Both the position numbers and the translations under genes were made by a program. Source: Chloroflexota bacterium (lineage in GTDB: Bacteria; Chloroflexota; Ktedonobacteria; Ktedonobacterales; Ktedonobacteraceae). From it: 23,879 nucleotides of DNA. The stretch covers positions 40,102-63,980 of the forward strand of contig VBJK01000068.1 of assembly GCA_005879655.1 (NCBI GenBank), written 5' to 3'. The notes under the pieces were generated by a model. That model did not search any database and was not told the origin of the DNA. It saw nothing but the letters and a program-made list of their open reading frames with translations. The number at the start of each line of letters is the position of its first letter. Within the stretch, counting starts at the first letter, position 1. Below are positions 15,119 through 21,169 of the stretch, piece by piece.

Positions 15119-15553
15119 GCCAATGAGTTAACTCTCCAGATCTTGTACATGTTTTGTTGCGATACCCGTTATATTAAACTATCACAGCAATGCAAACTGA
15201 TCAATTCTGTGCACTAATAAAAAACGCGGGAGAGTTACAGCTCAGGATGACGAGGAACAAACCGAAAAACTCACTGGGAGTTTTTAGCTATTTAACCTTC
15301 TTATTTGCATTTTTCAAGCTTTCTCGGTATGCTTGTGAAGCGTGGAAAAAACAGACGCTGACACTGCTGGGGCAGAGCAAAAAGATCCACTTCGGCATTA
15401 GAATATTTCCATCTGCTACTTTTTGGAGGTATGATCGTTCTCTAGTGTGGGAGAACACGACGCAAACGTTACGTAGTAATAAAGAGGTTTTGCTCGGTTT
15501 CTTGTAAAGCATACAATAAATTTATATATTATACAACACTGAGAAGACATTTT
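15119..15553. other. Intergenic region between divergent glycosyltransferase and MprF-like genes
   Basis: The 435-bp gap is AT-richer than its neighbours. A 105-codon plus-strand frame at 15190-15507 lacks a ribosome site, resembles nothing I know and ends inside the promoter at 15502-15530, so I do not call it a gene. No T-box or riboswitch motif is recognised. Confidence 0.45.
15502..15530 (+). promoter_or_regulatory. Promoter of the MprF-like gene
   Basis: TTGTAA (15502-15507), a 17-bp spacer and TATATT (15525-15530) lie 23 bp before ATG 15554. A weak GAGAAG ribosome site sits between. Confidence 0.55.
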
Positions 15554-17353
15554 ATGCACAAAAAGACAAGTCCAAATCCAATAACGCGCCGCCAGCTATC
15601 TCACACTCGAATACGTTTCGTCTTAGCTCTGGCAACGGGCCTGATAGGCATCACGAATATGCTGTCGGTCTTTTTTCCTAAACTCGACTGGGATATGTTG
15701 TTAGGAACATGGCAGACTGACGGGATTCGTGGTGCCCATAAACTGATTGTTGTTGCTGGCTTCTTTCTTCTGATGCTCACTCGTGGTTTGTTACGCGGCA
15801 AATCTGAGGCATGGTGTGCCAGTATTATACTGCTCCTGCTCTCGGCGTCGCTCTACATTGTGGGTCACGGGCAGATTATTACCACGCAGATTATTATAAC
15901 ACTATTGATTGGCCTACTCATCATTTTGTTGGTATTATTCGCTCGTTTCTTTTGCGCCAAAAGCGATCCACCCTCTGTCTGGCGAGGTTATATTGCCCTC
16001 TTGGTAGGATTAGGTATTGTGACATTGTATACAATAGGTGGCTTCTATGTGCTTTATGACCAATTCGAGCCGCTCGCCGATAATCTTGGTATTGACGAGG
16101 TCATCTTCCGCTTGCTCACAAACACCCATCTTCATCTCACCCATGGGACAACAGCATTTCTATTTGGGCGGGCATTGCCGTTGCTCTGCTTTAGCTCTGT
16201 ACTCTATGGTATTGTCACCATTCTACGTCCTGTGACCGCGGCGCTCTTCCCTAATGCTCAGGAACAGCAACAAGCCTCTCGTCTGGCGCATATCTATGGC
16301 AGTAACTCTATAGCGTACTTTGCGCTTACCGAGGATAAGTCCCATTTCTTCTCTGCATCGGGACAGACTGTCATTAGCTATGTTCTGCAAAGGGATGTTG
16401 CAGTTGTAGTTGGCGATCCCATTGGTCCATCAGAGGAGATGTTAGAGGCTATCATACGATTTGAGAATTTTTGTCAGGAGCAAGATTGGACTATCGTCTT
16501 TTGGCAGACCAGCGATCAATACACTAGCTTGTACCGTAGAGCCGGATTACGTTTACTCAAGATAGGTGAGGATGCGATTATCTATCCTGCGACATTTACA
16601 TTGGCGGGTAAGGCAATGGCAAATGTGCGTTCTAGCGCCAAGCGTGCAGAAAAAGAAGGGTTGCACGTGATCTTTTCACATGGTTCCTTTGAGGATGCGC
16701 AGTATACGGCCCAGATGACACACATCTCGCGAGCATGGCTGGCCACGAAAGGGCAGGCTGAGATGGGCTTCAGTATGGGATATTTCACCACCCAGGGCGA
16801 GAGTGAAGTGATCTATGCATTGGCGGTTGACAGCAATGATAAGGTCCATGCCTTTGTAACTTTTGTACCAATCTATGGTCGGCACGGTTGGGGACTTGAT
16901 CTTATGCGACGAGCGGAACAGGCTGCGCCGGGAACAATGGAGCTGCTACTAGCTCGTACTATCGAACATCTGGCACGCAATGGCGCGGAGGTGGTGAGTC
17001 TCGGTCTTGCTCCTATGAGCAATGTAAGCGAAACGCAGGCGACATTTCTTGAGTCAAGCCTGGCTTCCCTGAACCTGCGCTTTGGCAATCCAGAGAAAAA
17101 CCGCTCTCTATTCAACTTTAAGAAGAAATTCCAACCTCAATGGGAGAGTCGTTACCTTGTCTATTCCAGTACGTTGACGTTGCCGAAGGTTGGCTGGGCT
17201 ATCTATCAAGCTCATTACCACAATACCTCTTTGCTACGAGAGGGCTTCCGCTTACTGAAACAATGGCTGATAAAACACTATTATGCTGGCAGAACACTTG
17301 CAGATTTTGCCGGTACTGCCAAACAAGCCAGCACGGGTGGTTTGTTGCCGTAG
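15554..17353 (+). CDS. MprF-like protein: membrane domain plus DUF2156 aminoacyl-lipid transferase domain
   Basis: Residues about 20-235 hold roughly six membrane segments. Residues about 245-550 form the DUF2156 / LPG_synthase_C domain (PF09924): YFALTEDKSHFFSASGQTVISYVLQRDVAVVVGDPIGP, IVFWQTSD, RSSAKRAEKEGL, and MELLLARTIEHLARNGAEVVSLGLAPMSN near the C-terminus. In MprF this domain moves lysine or alanine from aminoacyl-tRNA to phosphatidylglycerol, making the membrane less negative and resistant to cationic peptides. The protein is shorter than full MprF (about 840 residues), having fewer helices, so the separate flippase domain seems absent. Relatives may instead modify other lipids. A terminator follows the stop. 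Confidence 0.85.
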   Translation: MHKKTSPNPITRRQLSHTRIRFVLALATGLIGITNMLSVFFPKLDWDMLLGTWQTDGIRGAHKLIVVAGFFLLMLTRGLLRGKSEAWCASIILLLLSASLYIVGHGQIITTQIIITLLIGLLIILLVLFARFFCAKSDPPSVWRGYIALLVGLGIVTLYTIGGFYVLYDQFEPLADNLGIDEVIFRLLTNTHLHLTHGTTAFLFGRALPLLCFSSVLYGIVTILRPVTAALFPNAQEQQQASRLAHIYGSNSIAYFALTEDKSHFFSASGQTVISYVLQRDVAVVVGDPIGPSEEMLEAIIRFENFCQEQDWTIVFWQTSDQYTSLYRRAGLRLLKIGEDAIIYPATFTLAGKAMANVRSSAKRAEKEGLHVIFSHGSFEDAQYTAQMTHISRAWLATKGQAEMGFSMGYFTTQGESEVIYALAVDSNDKVHAFVTFVPIYGRHGWGLDLMRRAEQAAPGTMELLLARTIEHLARNGAEVVSLGLAPMSNVSETQATFLESSLASLNLRFGNPEKNRSLFNFKKKFQPQWESRYLVYSSTLTLPKVGWAIYQAHYHNTSLLREGFRLLKQWLIKHYYAGRTLADFAGTAKQASTGGLLP

Positions 17354-17358
17354 CCTTA

Positions 17359-17393
17359 AAGGGTGAGGCTCTAAAACCTCACCCTTCGTTTTT
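17359..17393 (+). terminator. Intrinsic terminator of the MprF-like gene
   Basis: AAGGGTGAGG (17359-17368) and CCTCACCCTT (17377-17386) form a perfect 10-bp stem with an 8-base loop, followed by CGTTTTT. It overlaps the last codons of the convergent HTH-GNAT gene, whose stop is at 17381-17379. Confidence 0.88.
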
Positions 17394-18242
17394 GATGTTT
17401 AACTCTTGGGATACTGAATGTTCTGTCATCCATCTACGGATATTTTGAATGTATGGCTGTAGTAGTGGGATAGGCGAATTGAGCACATCCAGCACATAGC
17501 TATATCGGCGTTTTTCCGTTTTTGAAGGTTTTACGGGCGGTGCCCATGGGTGCATTCCCATCTTGGCACAAAGCAAGATGCCCTCGTTTGTGTCAGACCA
17601 AGCATAAAGATGATCAATGATAATACCTTCTTTGCCTATTTGTGCTAGATCCTCGCTTATCCCTCGCAGAAGCACACTGCTGAGTGCGGTCCTACGGCGA
17701 TGCTCCTTGATGGCCGGATCAACGCCTATAGCGACAAGCAACGTTTCGTAATGCTGTCCTGACTGAAATGCTTGCACGTCAGCAATATCAAAATCCTGTT
17801 GTCTTAATTCATGTCGCATATGCGCTTCAATTTTATCCAGTGGAAAAGCTAGAATATGAGCATACGCTATGACACTTCCATCAGCTAACTTGATCACATA
17901 ATGCCCGCGTGGCTCTTTGAATACCCACTGTTGACGATTAATGACAGGGACAACATTATGAAAAAGCTTTGATGCAAGCTTGACCACACCCTCCATATCT
18001 GTAAGTGTTGCTCTGCTAAATGTGGCATCTTTACTTTGCACGTCAAAAAAATTGTGCTTTTCTTCTGCCAAACGGCGTACATCTGCTTCCAGATAAAAGC
18101 CGTGTTTCCGGTCCTTCCCAGGCAAATAACGCCTGATCCTACCCGCATTTTTATGTTTGTAAAGCATCCCCATGCTTCCCAAAATTTCACCGGCTTCTTT
18201 TGCCGTGACATATCCTGGAGGCGGTTGTGTTCGTGGTGACAT
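17379..18242 (-). CDS. HTH (MerR/excisionase-like) plus GNAT-like acetyltransferase protein
   Basis: The 287-residue protein starts with a helix-turn-helix of the MerR/excisionase type: GYVTAKEAGEILGSMGMLYKHKNAGRI, then RRYLPG and FYLEADVRRLAEEK (about 10-65). Residues about 75-240 look like a GNAT acyltransferase fold: ATLTDMEGVVKLASKLF, HYVIKLADGSVIAYAHILAFP, TLLVAIGVDPAIKEHRRRTALSSVLLRGISEDL and LLCAKMGMHPWA. The acetyl-CoA loop (QxxGxG/A) is poorly kept as EHRRRTALS, so activity is uncertain. I associate such HTH-GNAT proteins with Ktedonobacteria, where they seem numerous. AAGGAG lies just before the ATG, and a strong promoter with GGTTA boxes lies upstream, so self-regulation is possible. 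Confidence 0.7.
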   Translation of the reverse strand: MSPRTQPPPGYVTAKEAGEILGSMGMLYKHKNAGRIRRYLPGKDRKHGFYLEADVRRLAEEKHNFFDVQSKDATFSRATLTDMEGVVKLASKLFHNVVPVINRQQWVFKEPRGHYVIKLADGSVIAYAHILAFPLDKIEAHMRHELRQQDFDIADVQAFQSGQHYETLLVAIGVDPAIKEHRRRTALSSVLLRGISEDLAQIGKEGIIIDHLYAWSDTNEGILLCAKMGMHPWAPPVKPSKTEKRRYSYVLDVLNSPIPLLQPYIQNIRRWMTEHSVSQELNIKNEG

Positions 18243-18300
18243 GTTTCTCCTTTGTAAACCATTCTCAATCCCTCAAGAAAAGCGGCTTCCAACCTTCCTA

Positions 18301-18330
18301 ATCATATCATGTTTCTAACCATTGTGTCAA
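18301..18330 (-). promoter_or_regulatory. Promoter of the HTH-GNAT gene
   Basis: On the minus strand, perfect TTGACA (18330-18325), an 18-bp spacer and TATGAT (18306-18301). Two GGTTA boxes (18338-18334 and 18320-18316) bracket the -35 box. Confidence 0.7.
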
Positions 18331-18467
18331 ATATAACCATATTTTATGGGCTTTATTACGTTGTATAGGTTAAATATTACGATTTTTTTCAGGTATAAGC
18401 ACAATAAATACGCCGTCAATTAGTGGTCATTTTAGTAATTTGGTTAGATTTCTATTGACATCGGTTA
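18316..18467. repeat. Five GGTTA boxes across a divergent promoter region
   Basis: GGTTA occurs on the minus strand at 18320-18316 and 18338-18334, and on the plus strand at 18368-18372, 18442-18446 and 18463-18467. The last two belong to a perfect GGTTAGATTT direct repeat spaced 21 bp, about two helical turns. Both divergent -35 boxes lie between two boxes, as for a shared regulator. Confidence 0.4.
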
Positions 18468-18483
18468 GATTTTATGGCATACT
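18455..18483 (+). promoter_or_regulatory. Promoter reading into the small accessory genes
   Basis: TTGACA (18455-18460), a 17-bp spacer and CATACT (18478-18483) face the small genes at 18.7-19.1 kb. The predicted leader is about 170-210 bases and contains the 18519-18562 hairpin. Confidence 0.6.
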
Positions 18484-18512
18484 GTTCTTAGTGGTTGGAC
18501 GTGCCAATCACG

Positions 18513-18562
18513 AAAAAAGAGCGTCTCGCTCGAAGTTTTAGCCGGACCAAAGTGAGACGCTC
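18513..18562 (-). terminator. Terminator-like hairpin on the minus strand, no minus-strand protein gene directly before it
   Basis: GAGCGTCTC (18519-18527) and GAGACGCTC (18554-18562) form a perfect 9-bp stem with a 26-base loop. On the minus strand it is followed by six T residues (18518-18513). The nearest minus-strand gene upstream is tRNA-Arg, over 600 bp away. It would insulate the HTH-GNAT promoter. The left arm can alternatively pair with CGCTC at 18527-18531. Confidence 0.6.
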
Positions 18563-18698
18563 CCCTAGAAAAACCGCCCACAATACAGTGAGCTAGAAAG
18601 AATCGTACCCCCAATAAAATAGCTGACGACAAGCGCAAAGACGGTGAATTTAGGAGGCAGAGACTAATGCGTTATTCGACTGGCTCTCATCTTGGCGG

Positions 18699-18950
18699 GT
18701 GCCATTATGGTGGAACCGTGAAAAACAGCAGTTCACACTAGAGCCTCCAGGGCCAGAAAACGGTGTGCTCTCTCGCACGTTATCAGATGTCATAAGCCAA
18801 TGGTACAAGTACAGCGGCATGTTGAAGGACGGCAGTGTACAGGTGATCCGTATTACAGACGGCAGCTATCACGATGGTGGTTTCTGCATTGTCCGATGGG
18901 GATGGTACCAGCGTGCTACTGCCGAGACAAGTGAGGGCAAGCATGAATAA
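18699..18950 (+). CDS. Small hypothetical protein with uncertain or damaged start
   Basis: I do not recognise the family. The frame encodes a Trp-rich 83-residue protein from GTG 18699: PLWWNREKQQFTLEPPGPEN, then LSRTLSDVISQWYKYSGML and VQVIRITDGSYHDGGFCIVRWGWYQ. The same frame stays open upstream to a TAG at 18651-18653 and continues as protein-like sequence (NALFDWLSSWR), yet has no start codon there. A good AGGAGG (18652-18657) lies nine bases before ATG 18667, which is in another frame and stops after 24 codons. A one-base insertion just after that ATG would join it to this frame. So the gene may be broken, use the GTG, or contain a sequence error. The next gene overlaps it by eight bases. 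Confidence 0.45.
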   Translation: MPLWWNREKQQFTLEPPGPENGVLSRTLSDVISQWYKYSGMLKDGSVQVIRITDGSYHDGGFCIVRWGWYQRATAETSEGKHE

Positions 18951-19131
18951 GCGATCAACAAAGAATGTATCCTCACATAAGGATAGGCCGGAGAAACCCT
19001 TTCACCTAGTGATGGTCAATGGGAGCATTGTATACCAAGACTACGACTGGCAAAAAGCCATGCAACTTTTCCAACAGGAAGCTGCAAAAGAGGCAACGCT
19101 CTCCATCACCTACCGTATTTTAAAGCCATAA
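18943..19131 (+). CDS. Small hypothetical protein overlapping the preceding gene
   Basis: A 62-residue protein starts at ATG 18943, overlapping the previous stop by eight bases, with a weak GAGGG ribosome site. Its N-terminus is basic and polar (MNKRSTKNVSSHKDRPEKPF); the rest reads HLVMVNGSIVYQDYDWQKAMQLFQQEAAKEATLSITYRILKP, a compact alpha/beta pattern. I recognise no family. The overlap suggests co-translation with the upstream gene. The frame opens earlier, at 18874, but that would overlap the neighbour heavily. A strong hairpin follows the stop at 19148-19177. Confidence 0.5.
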   Translation: MNKRSTKNVSSHKDRPEKPFHLVMVNGSIVYQDYDWQKAMQLFQQEAAKEATLSITYRILKP

Positions 19132-19147
19132 CCAAGGTAAACACAGA

Positions 19148-19177
19148 TGAGCAGAGAAGCACGGCATTCTCTGCTCA
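19148..19177. terminator. Perfect 11-bp hairpin between small gene and tRNA-Arg
   Basis: TGAGCAGAGAA (19148-19158) and TTCTCTGCTCA (19167-19177) form a perfect stem with an 8-base loop. It sits between the convergent small gene and tRNA-Arg and could end both, but neither strand has a good T-tract after it. Confidence 0.45.
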
Positions 19178-19193
19178 CCAAAAAAGGAAAGGG

Positions 19194-19265
19194 CGTCCCC
19201 GATAGGAATCGAACCTACGCACCTAGATCCGGAGTCTAGTGCTCTATCCACTGAGCTACGGGGAC
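19194..19265 (-). tRNA. tRNA-Arg (anticodon CCG)
   Basis: On the minus strand, acceptor GTCCCCG (19265-19259) pairs with CGGGGAC (19201-19195). The D-arm is GCTC-AGTGGATA-GAGC, the anticodon arm CTAGA-CTCCGGA-TCTAG gives anticodon CCG, and the T-arm GTAGG-TTCGATT-CCTAT follows a 4-base variable loop. CCA is not encoded. tRNA-Arg genes are frequent integration sites, and the surrounding genes look accessory, but no repeated tRNA 3' end was found in the window. Confidence 0.96.
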
Positions 19266-19275
19266 TTCACAATGA

Positions 19276-19304
19276 ATAATATCATAGATGTCAACACTGC
19301 GCAA
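19276..19304 (-). promoter_or_regulatory. Promoter of tRNA-Arg
   Basis: On the minus strand, TTGCGC (19304-19299), a 17-bp spacer and TATTAT (19281-19276) end ten bases before the tRNA 5' end. A TTGACA inside the spacer is at the wrong distance to be the -35 box. Confidence 0.6.
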
Positions 19305-19381
19305 CTCCCCGTGTTCCCACAGATCACTTCACTCTCCGTTGCTGAAACGTCCGCCACTTGTCTCGCGTAACCTTGCCAGTA

Positions 19382-19492
19382 TTATATCTCATAATAGTAG
19401 GGAGAGCCATTGATATAGCCATCGGCGAATTCGTCGTGTGCTTCGGCTTCAATGATGTTGTTCCCTACTTCTAGCTGCTCTCGTATTGCCAT
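19382..19492 (-). CDS. Very small hypothetical protein (36 residues)
   Basis: ATG 19492 follows GGAGAG at a 6-base spacing and opens a 36-codon frame, MAIREQLEVGNNIIEAEAHD, then EFADGYINGSPYYYEI, ending at TAA 19382. The aromatic-Gly pattern is protein-like but I recognise no family. After the stop the same frame continues with similar composition (YWQGYARQV), so this may be the front of a longer, now interrupted gene. It lies between tRNA-Arg and the excisionase-like gene on the same strand. Confidence 0.4.
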   Translation of the reverse strand: MAIREQLEVGNNIIEAEAHDEFADGYINGSPYYYEI

Positions 19493-19630
19493 TTCAAGCT
19501 CTCCGTTTCTGCTTGACCTGATGGCTCTCCTATGGCTATGATGCGACGTGAGAGCCTGGATCGACGTTTTAATGGCTTTTAGGCTCTACCGCTAGCAGTG
19601 TGTTCGTACCGCCCTTAGCACCGTTAGCAA

Positions 19631-19807
19631 CTAACCTTCGTTTGACTCTTCAGACATAAGTCGTCGCAGTGTTTCTTCTGAGACATACCATGTTCCGCCG
19701 ATTTTTCGAGCCGGTATTTTCTTTTGTCGTATTAGACGACGTATGGTGTCAGGATGCTTTTTGAGTATCCTCGCAACATCCTCTACAGTGTAAAGCTTTG
19801 GTTCCAC
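19631..19807 (-). CDS. Excisionase-family HTH DNA-binding protein (58 residues)
   Basis: The protein MEPKLYTVEDVARILKKHPD, then TIRRLIRQKKIPARKIGGTW and YVSEETLRRLMSEESNEG, is a complete winged helix-turn-helix of the HTH_17 / excisionase family: helix 1 'YTVEDVARIL', recognition helix 'HPDTIRRLIRQKKIPARKIGG', wing 'TWYVSEETLRRL'. Such proteins assist site-specific recombinases in excision or act as small regulators. The start is GTG 19807 with AGGAGG eight bases upstream, behind a strong promoter. No integrase is present in the window, so it may be a remnant of a mobile element or a free-standing regulator. Confidence 0.88.
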   Translation of the reverse strand: MEPKLYTVEDVARILKKHPDTIRRLIRQKKIPARKIGGTWYVSEETLRRLMSEESNEG

Positions 19808-19823
19808 TTGAGTATCCTCCTAG

Positions 19824-19852
19824 ATAATACCAGATAAAATATGCTATATCAA
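19824..19852 (-). promoter_or_regulatory. Promoter of the excisionase-like gene
   Basis: On the minus strand, TTGATA (19852-19847), a 17-bp spacer and TATTAT (19829-19824) lie just before the AGGAGG ribosome site of the GTG-started gene. Confidence 0.7.
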
Positions 19853-19899
19853 GATGTATTAGCACAAAATAGGATAATCCACAGTGTTGCTTGACATGT

Positions 19900-19927
19900 T
19901 AACGCATGATACTACTATAACGCATGA
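19900..19927. repeat. TAACGCATGA direct repeat, 18-bp period
   Basis: Two exact copies of TAACGCATGA (19900-19909, 19918-19927) lie just downstream of a perfect TTGACA (19891-19896) and overlap where a -10 box would be. This is an operator-like arrangement, about 85 bp upstream of the excisionase-like gene and facing away from it. Confidence 0.45.
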
Positions 19928-20116
19928 AGCAAAGAGATCAGAGGGGTATCTTACAAACGTGCTAGTTCTCGAACAGTATGGAGTAGTTTGAGGCCAATAG
20001 GCGCAATAAAATAGACTACAACCATTAGCTGAGCAAGCTTATAATCTCTCAAACACGTCAATCAAACAGATCGATGCCATATCCCCAATCACCAGCCCTG
20101 AGAGAAATTTATAAAT

Positions 20117-20142
20117 TTAAATAGATATATTTATCTATTTAA
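20117..20142. repeat. AT-rich 11-bp inverted repeat upstream of comEA
   Basis: TTAAATAGATA (20117-20127) and TATCTATTTAA (20132-20142) are perfect inverted arms with a 4-base centre, about 50 bp upstream of the comEA -35 box. It could be an operator or a DNA-melting element; no function is shown. Confidence 0.4.
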
Positions 20143-20192
20143 TTACCTTCTGCTAATCATATGTTATTTTAAAAATTTGCTAATCTTGGGTA

Positions 20193-20221
20193 TTGACATA
20201 TATTACAAAACGAGTTATTCT
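20193..20221 (+). promoter_or_regulatory. comEA-comEC promoter
   Basis: TTGACA (20193-20198), a 17-bp spacer and TATTCT (20216-20221) lie 33 bp before the comEA ATG at 20255. Confidence 0.65.
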
Positions 20222-20254
20222 TAGTATGGTGAGATTATGTTGGAGGGAAACCAT

Positions 20255-21124
20255 ATGGCACAACACACATCGCAACCAGAAAAAAAACAGGGATTGCTGC
20301 GTAGCTACCTCGCGCACCGAGTATCGCTTCAGAAGACTGCAAAAATTCCGATGCCTACCTCGCTTCTTCCAAAAAAGGATGCGCCCATGTTGCCAGTGAT
20401 CTCGATACCAGATGATGAACCAGCAAGCTCTTATACAACGACAGGTGCAACCATGGATGCTGTCGAACATCTCCCGTTATCAGCACCTCAAGCAGCACCA
20501 AGAGGAGCGCTGTTTGTACGTGTCATAGCCGCCATCCTTGTTCTGATACTGCTAGGCGCACTCTACTATATCTGGCGTGCGGATGCTCCTCCAAGCATGG
20601 CAACAGCAGTCACGCCGCAAAATGCTTCTTCCGCAACGGCAACGCTTAGCAATAATCCTAATACGCAAAACAGCACAAAGGGCACTATTGAAGTGTATAT
20701 CGTTGGGGCAGTTAAGCGTCCGGGTGTGTATGTCTTGGCTGCGAGTGCGCGCGTTTATGAACTCCTGCAAGTTGCTGGCGGACCACTACCTAATGCCAAC
20801 TTGGTTGCTCTTAACTTGGCAGCACGGTTGAGCGACGGACAAGAAGTCTATGTTCCCCTTGTGGGCGAACAGCTCCCAACCTATCAGGGTGGTGTCCCGG
20901 GTTCAGGCTCGGCCACAGCGGGTACCACGATAACAGACTCATTAGTGAATATTAATACAGCGAGTGCTCAAGAGATGCAAAAGATGCTCCACATCAGCAG
21001 TACCACTGCACAAAACATTCTCAATTATCGCACTCAGCATGGCTCGTTTACCTCTATTGATCAGCTACTGCAAGTGGTAAGTAAAACGATTTATGACAAA
21101 ATAAAAGATTCTGTTGCTATCTAA
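20255..21124 (+). CDS. comEA: ComEA-like DNA uptake receptor
   Basis: ComEA binds incoming DNA outside the membrane and passes it to ComEC during transformation. The protein has about 289 residues. The cytosolic N-terminus of about 85 residues is longer than usual. A membrane helix follows (FVRVIAAILVLILLGALYYIW), then a disordered stretch, then an SLBB domain (IEVYIVGAVKRPGVYVLAASARVYELLQVAGG ... GQEVYVPL). The C-terminal helix-hairpin-helix pair begins LVNINTASAQEMQKML and contains ILNYRTQHGSFTSIDQLLQVV. The hairpin turns usually read PGIG but here are HISS and the second is also lost, so DNA binding may be weaker. ATG 20255 is chosen because GGAGG lies eight bases upstream; an earlier ATG at 20237 lacks a site. 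comEC follows 45 bp later. Confidence 0.88.
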   Translation: MAQHTSQPEKKQGLLRSYLAHRVSLQKTAKIPMPTSLLPKKDAPMLPVISIPDDEPASSYTTTGATMDAVEHLPLSAPQAAPRGALFVRVIAAILVLILLGALYYIWRADAPPSMATAVTPQNASSATATLSNNPNTQNSTKGTIEVYIVGAVKRPGVYVLAASARVYELLQVAGGPLPNANLVALNLAARLSDGQEVYVPLVGEQLPTYQGGVPGSGSATAGTTITDSLVNINTASAQEMQKMLHISSTTAQNILNYRTQHGSFTSIDQLLQVVSKTIYDKIKDSVAI

Positions 21125-21169
21125 CGTATATTTTGTGCTAACTAGTATTTAGCGTGGGGATAATGTAGT

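Larger units (their letters stand above)
19853..20192. other. Long non-coding gap between excisionase-like gene and comEA
   Basis: No gene is seen. The stretch holds TTGACA at 19891-19896, a TAACGCATGA direct repeat (19900-19909 and 19918-19927) and an AT-rich inverted repeat at 20117-20142. It is markedly AT-rich near the right end. Confidence 0.5.

Noticed and set aside
15190..15507. 105-codon plus-strand frame before the MprF-like gene
   Set aside because: No ribosome site or family resemblance, AT-rich, and its end lies in the -35 box of the next gene.
15119..15553. T-box or riboswitch leader for the MprF-like gene
   Set aside because: No T-box sequence or known aptamer core is visible.
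17354..19265. Integrated element bounded by a duplicated tRNA-Arg 3' end
   Set aside because: I found no second copy of the tRNA 3' sequence in the window and no integrase.
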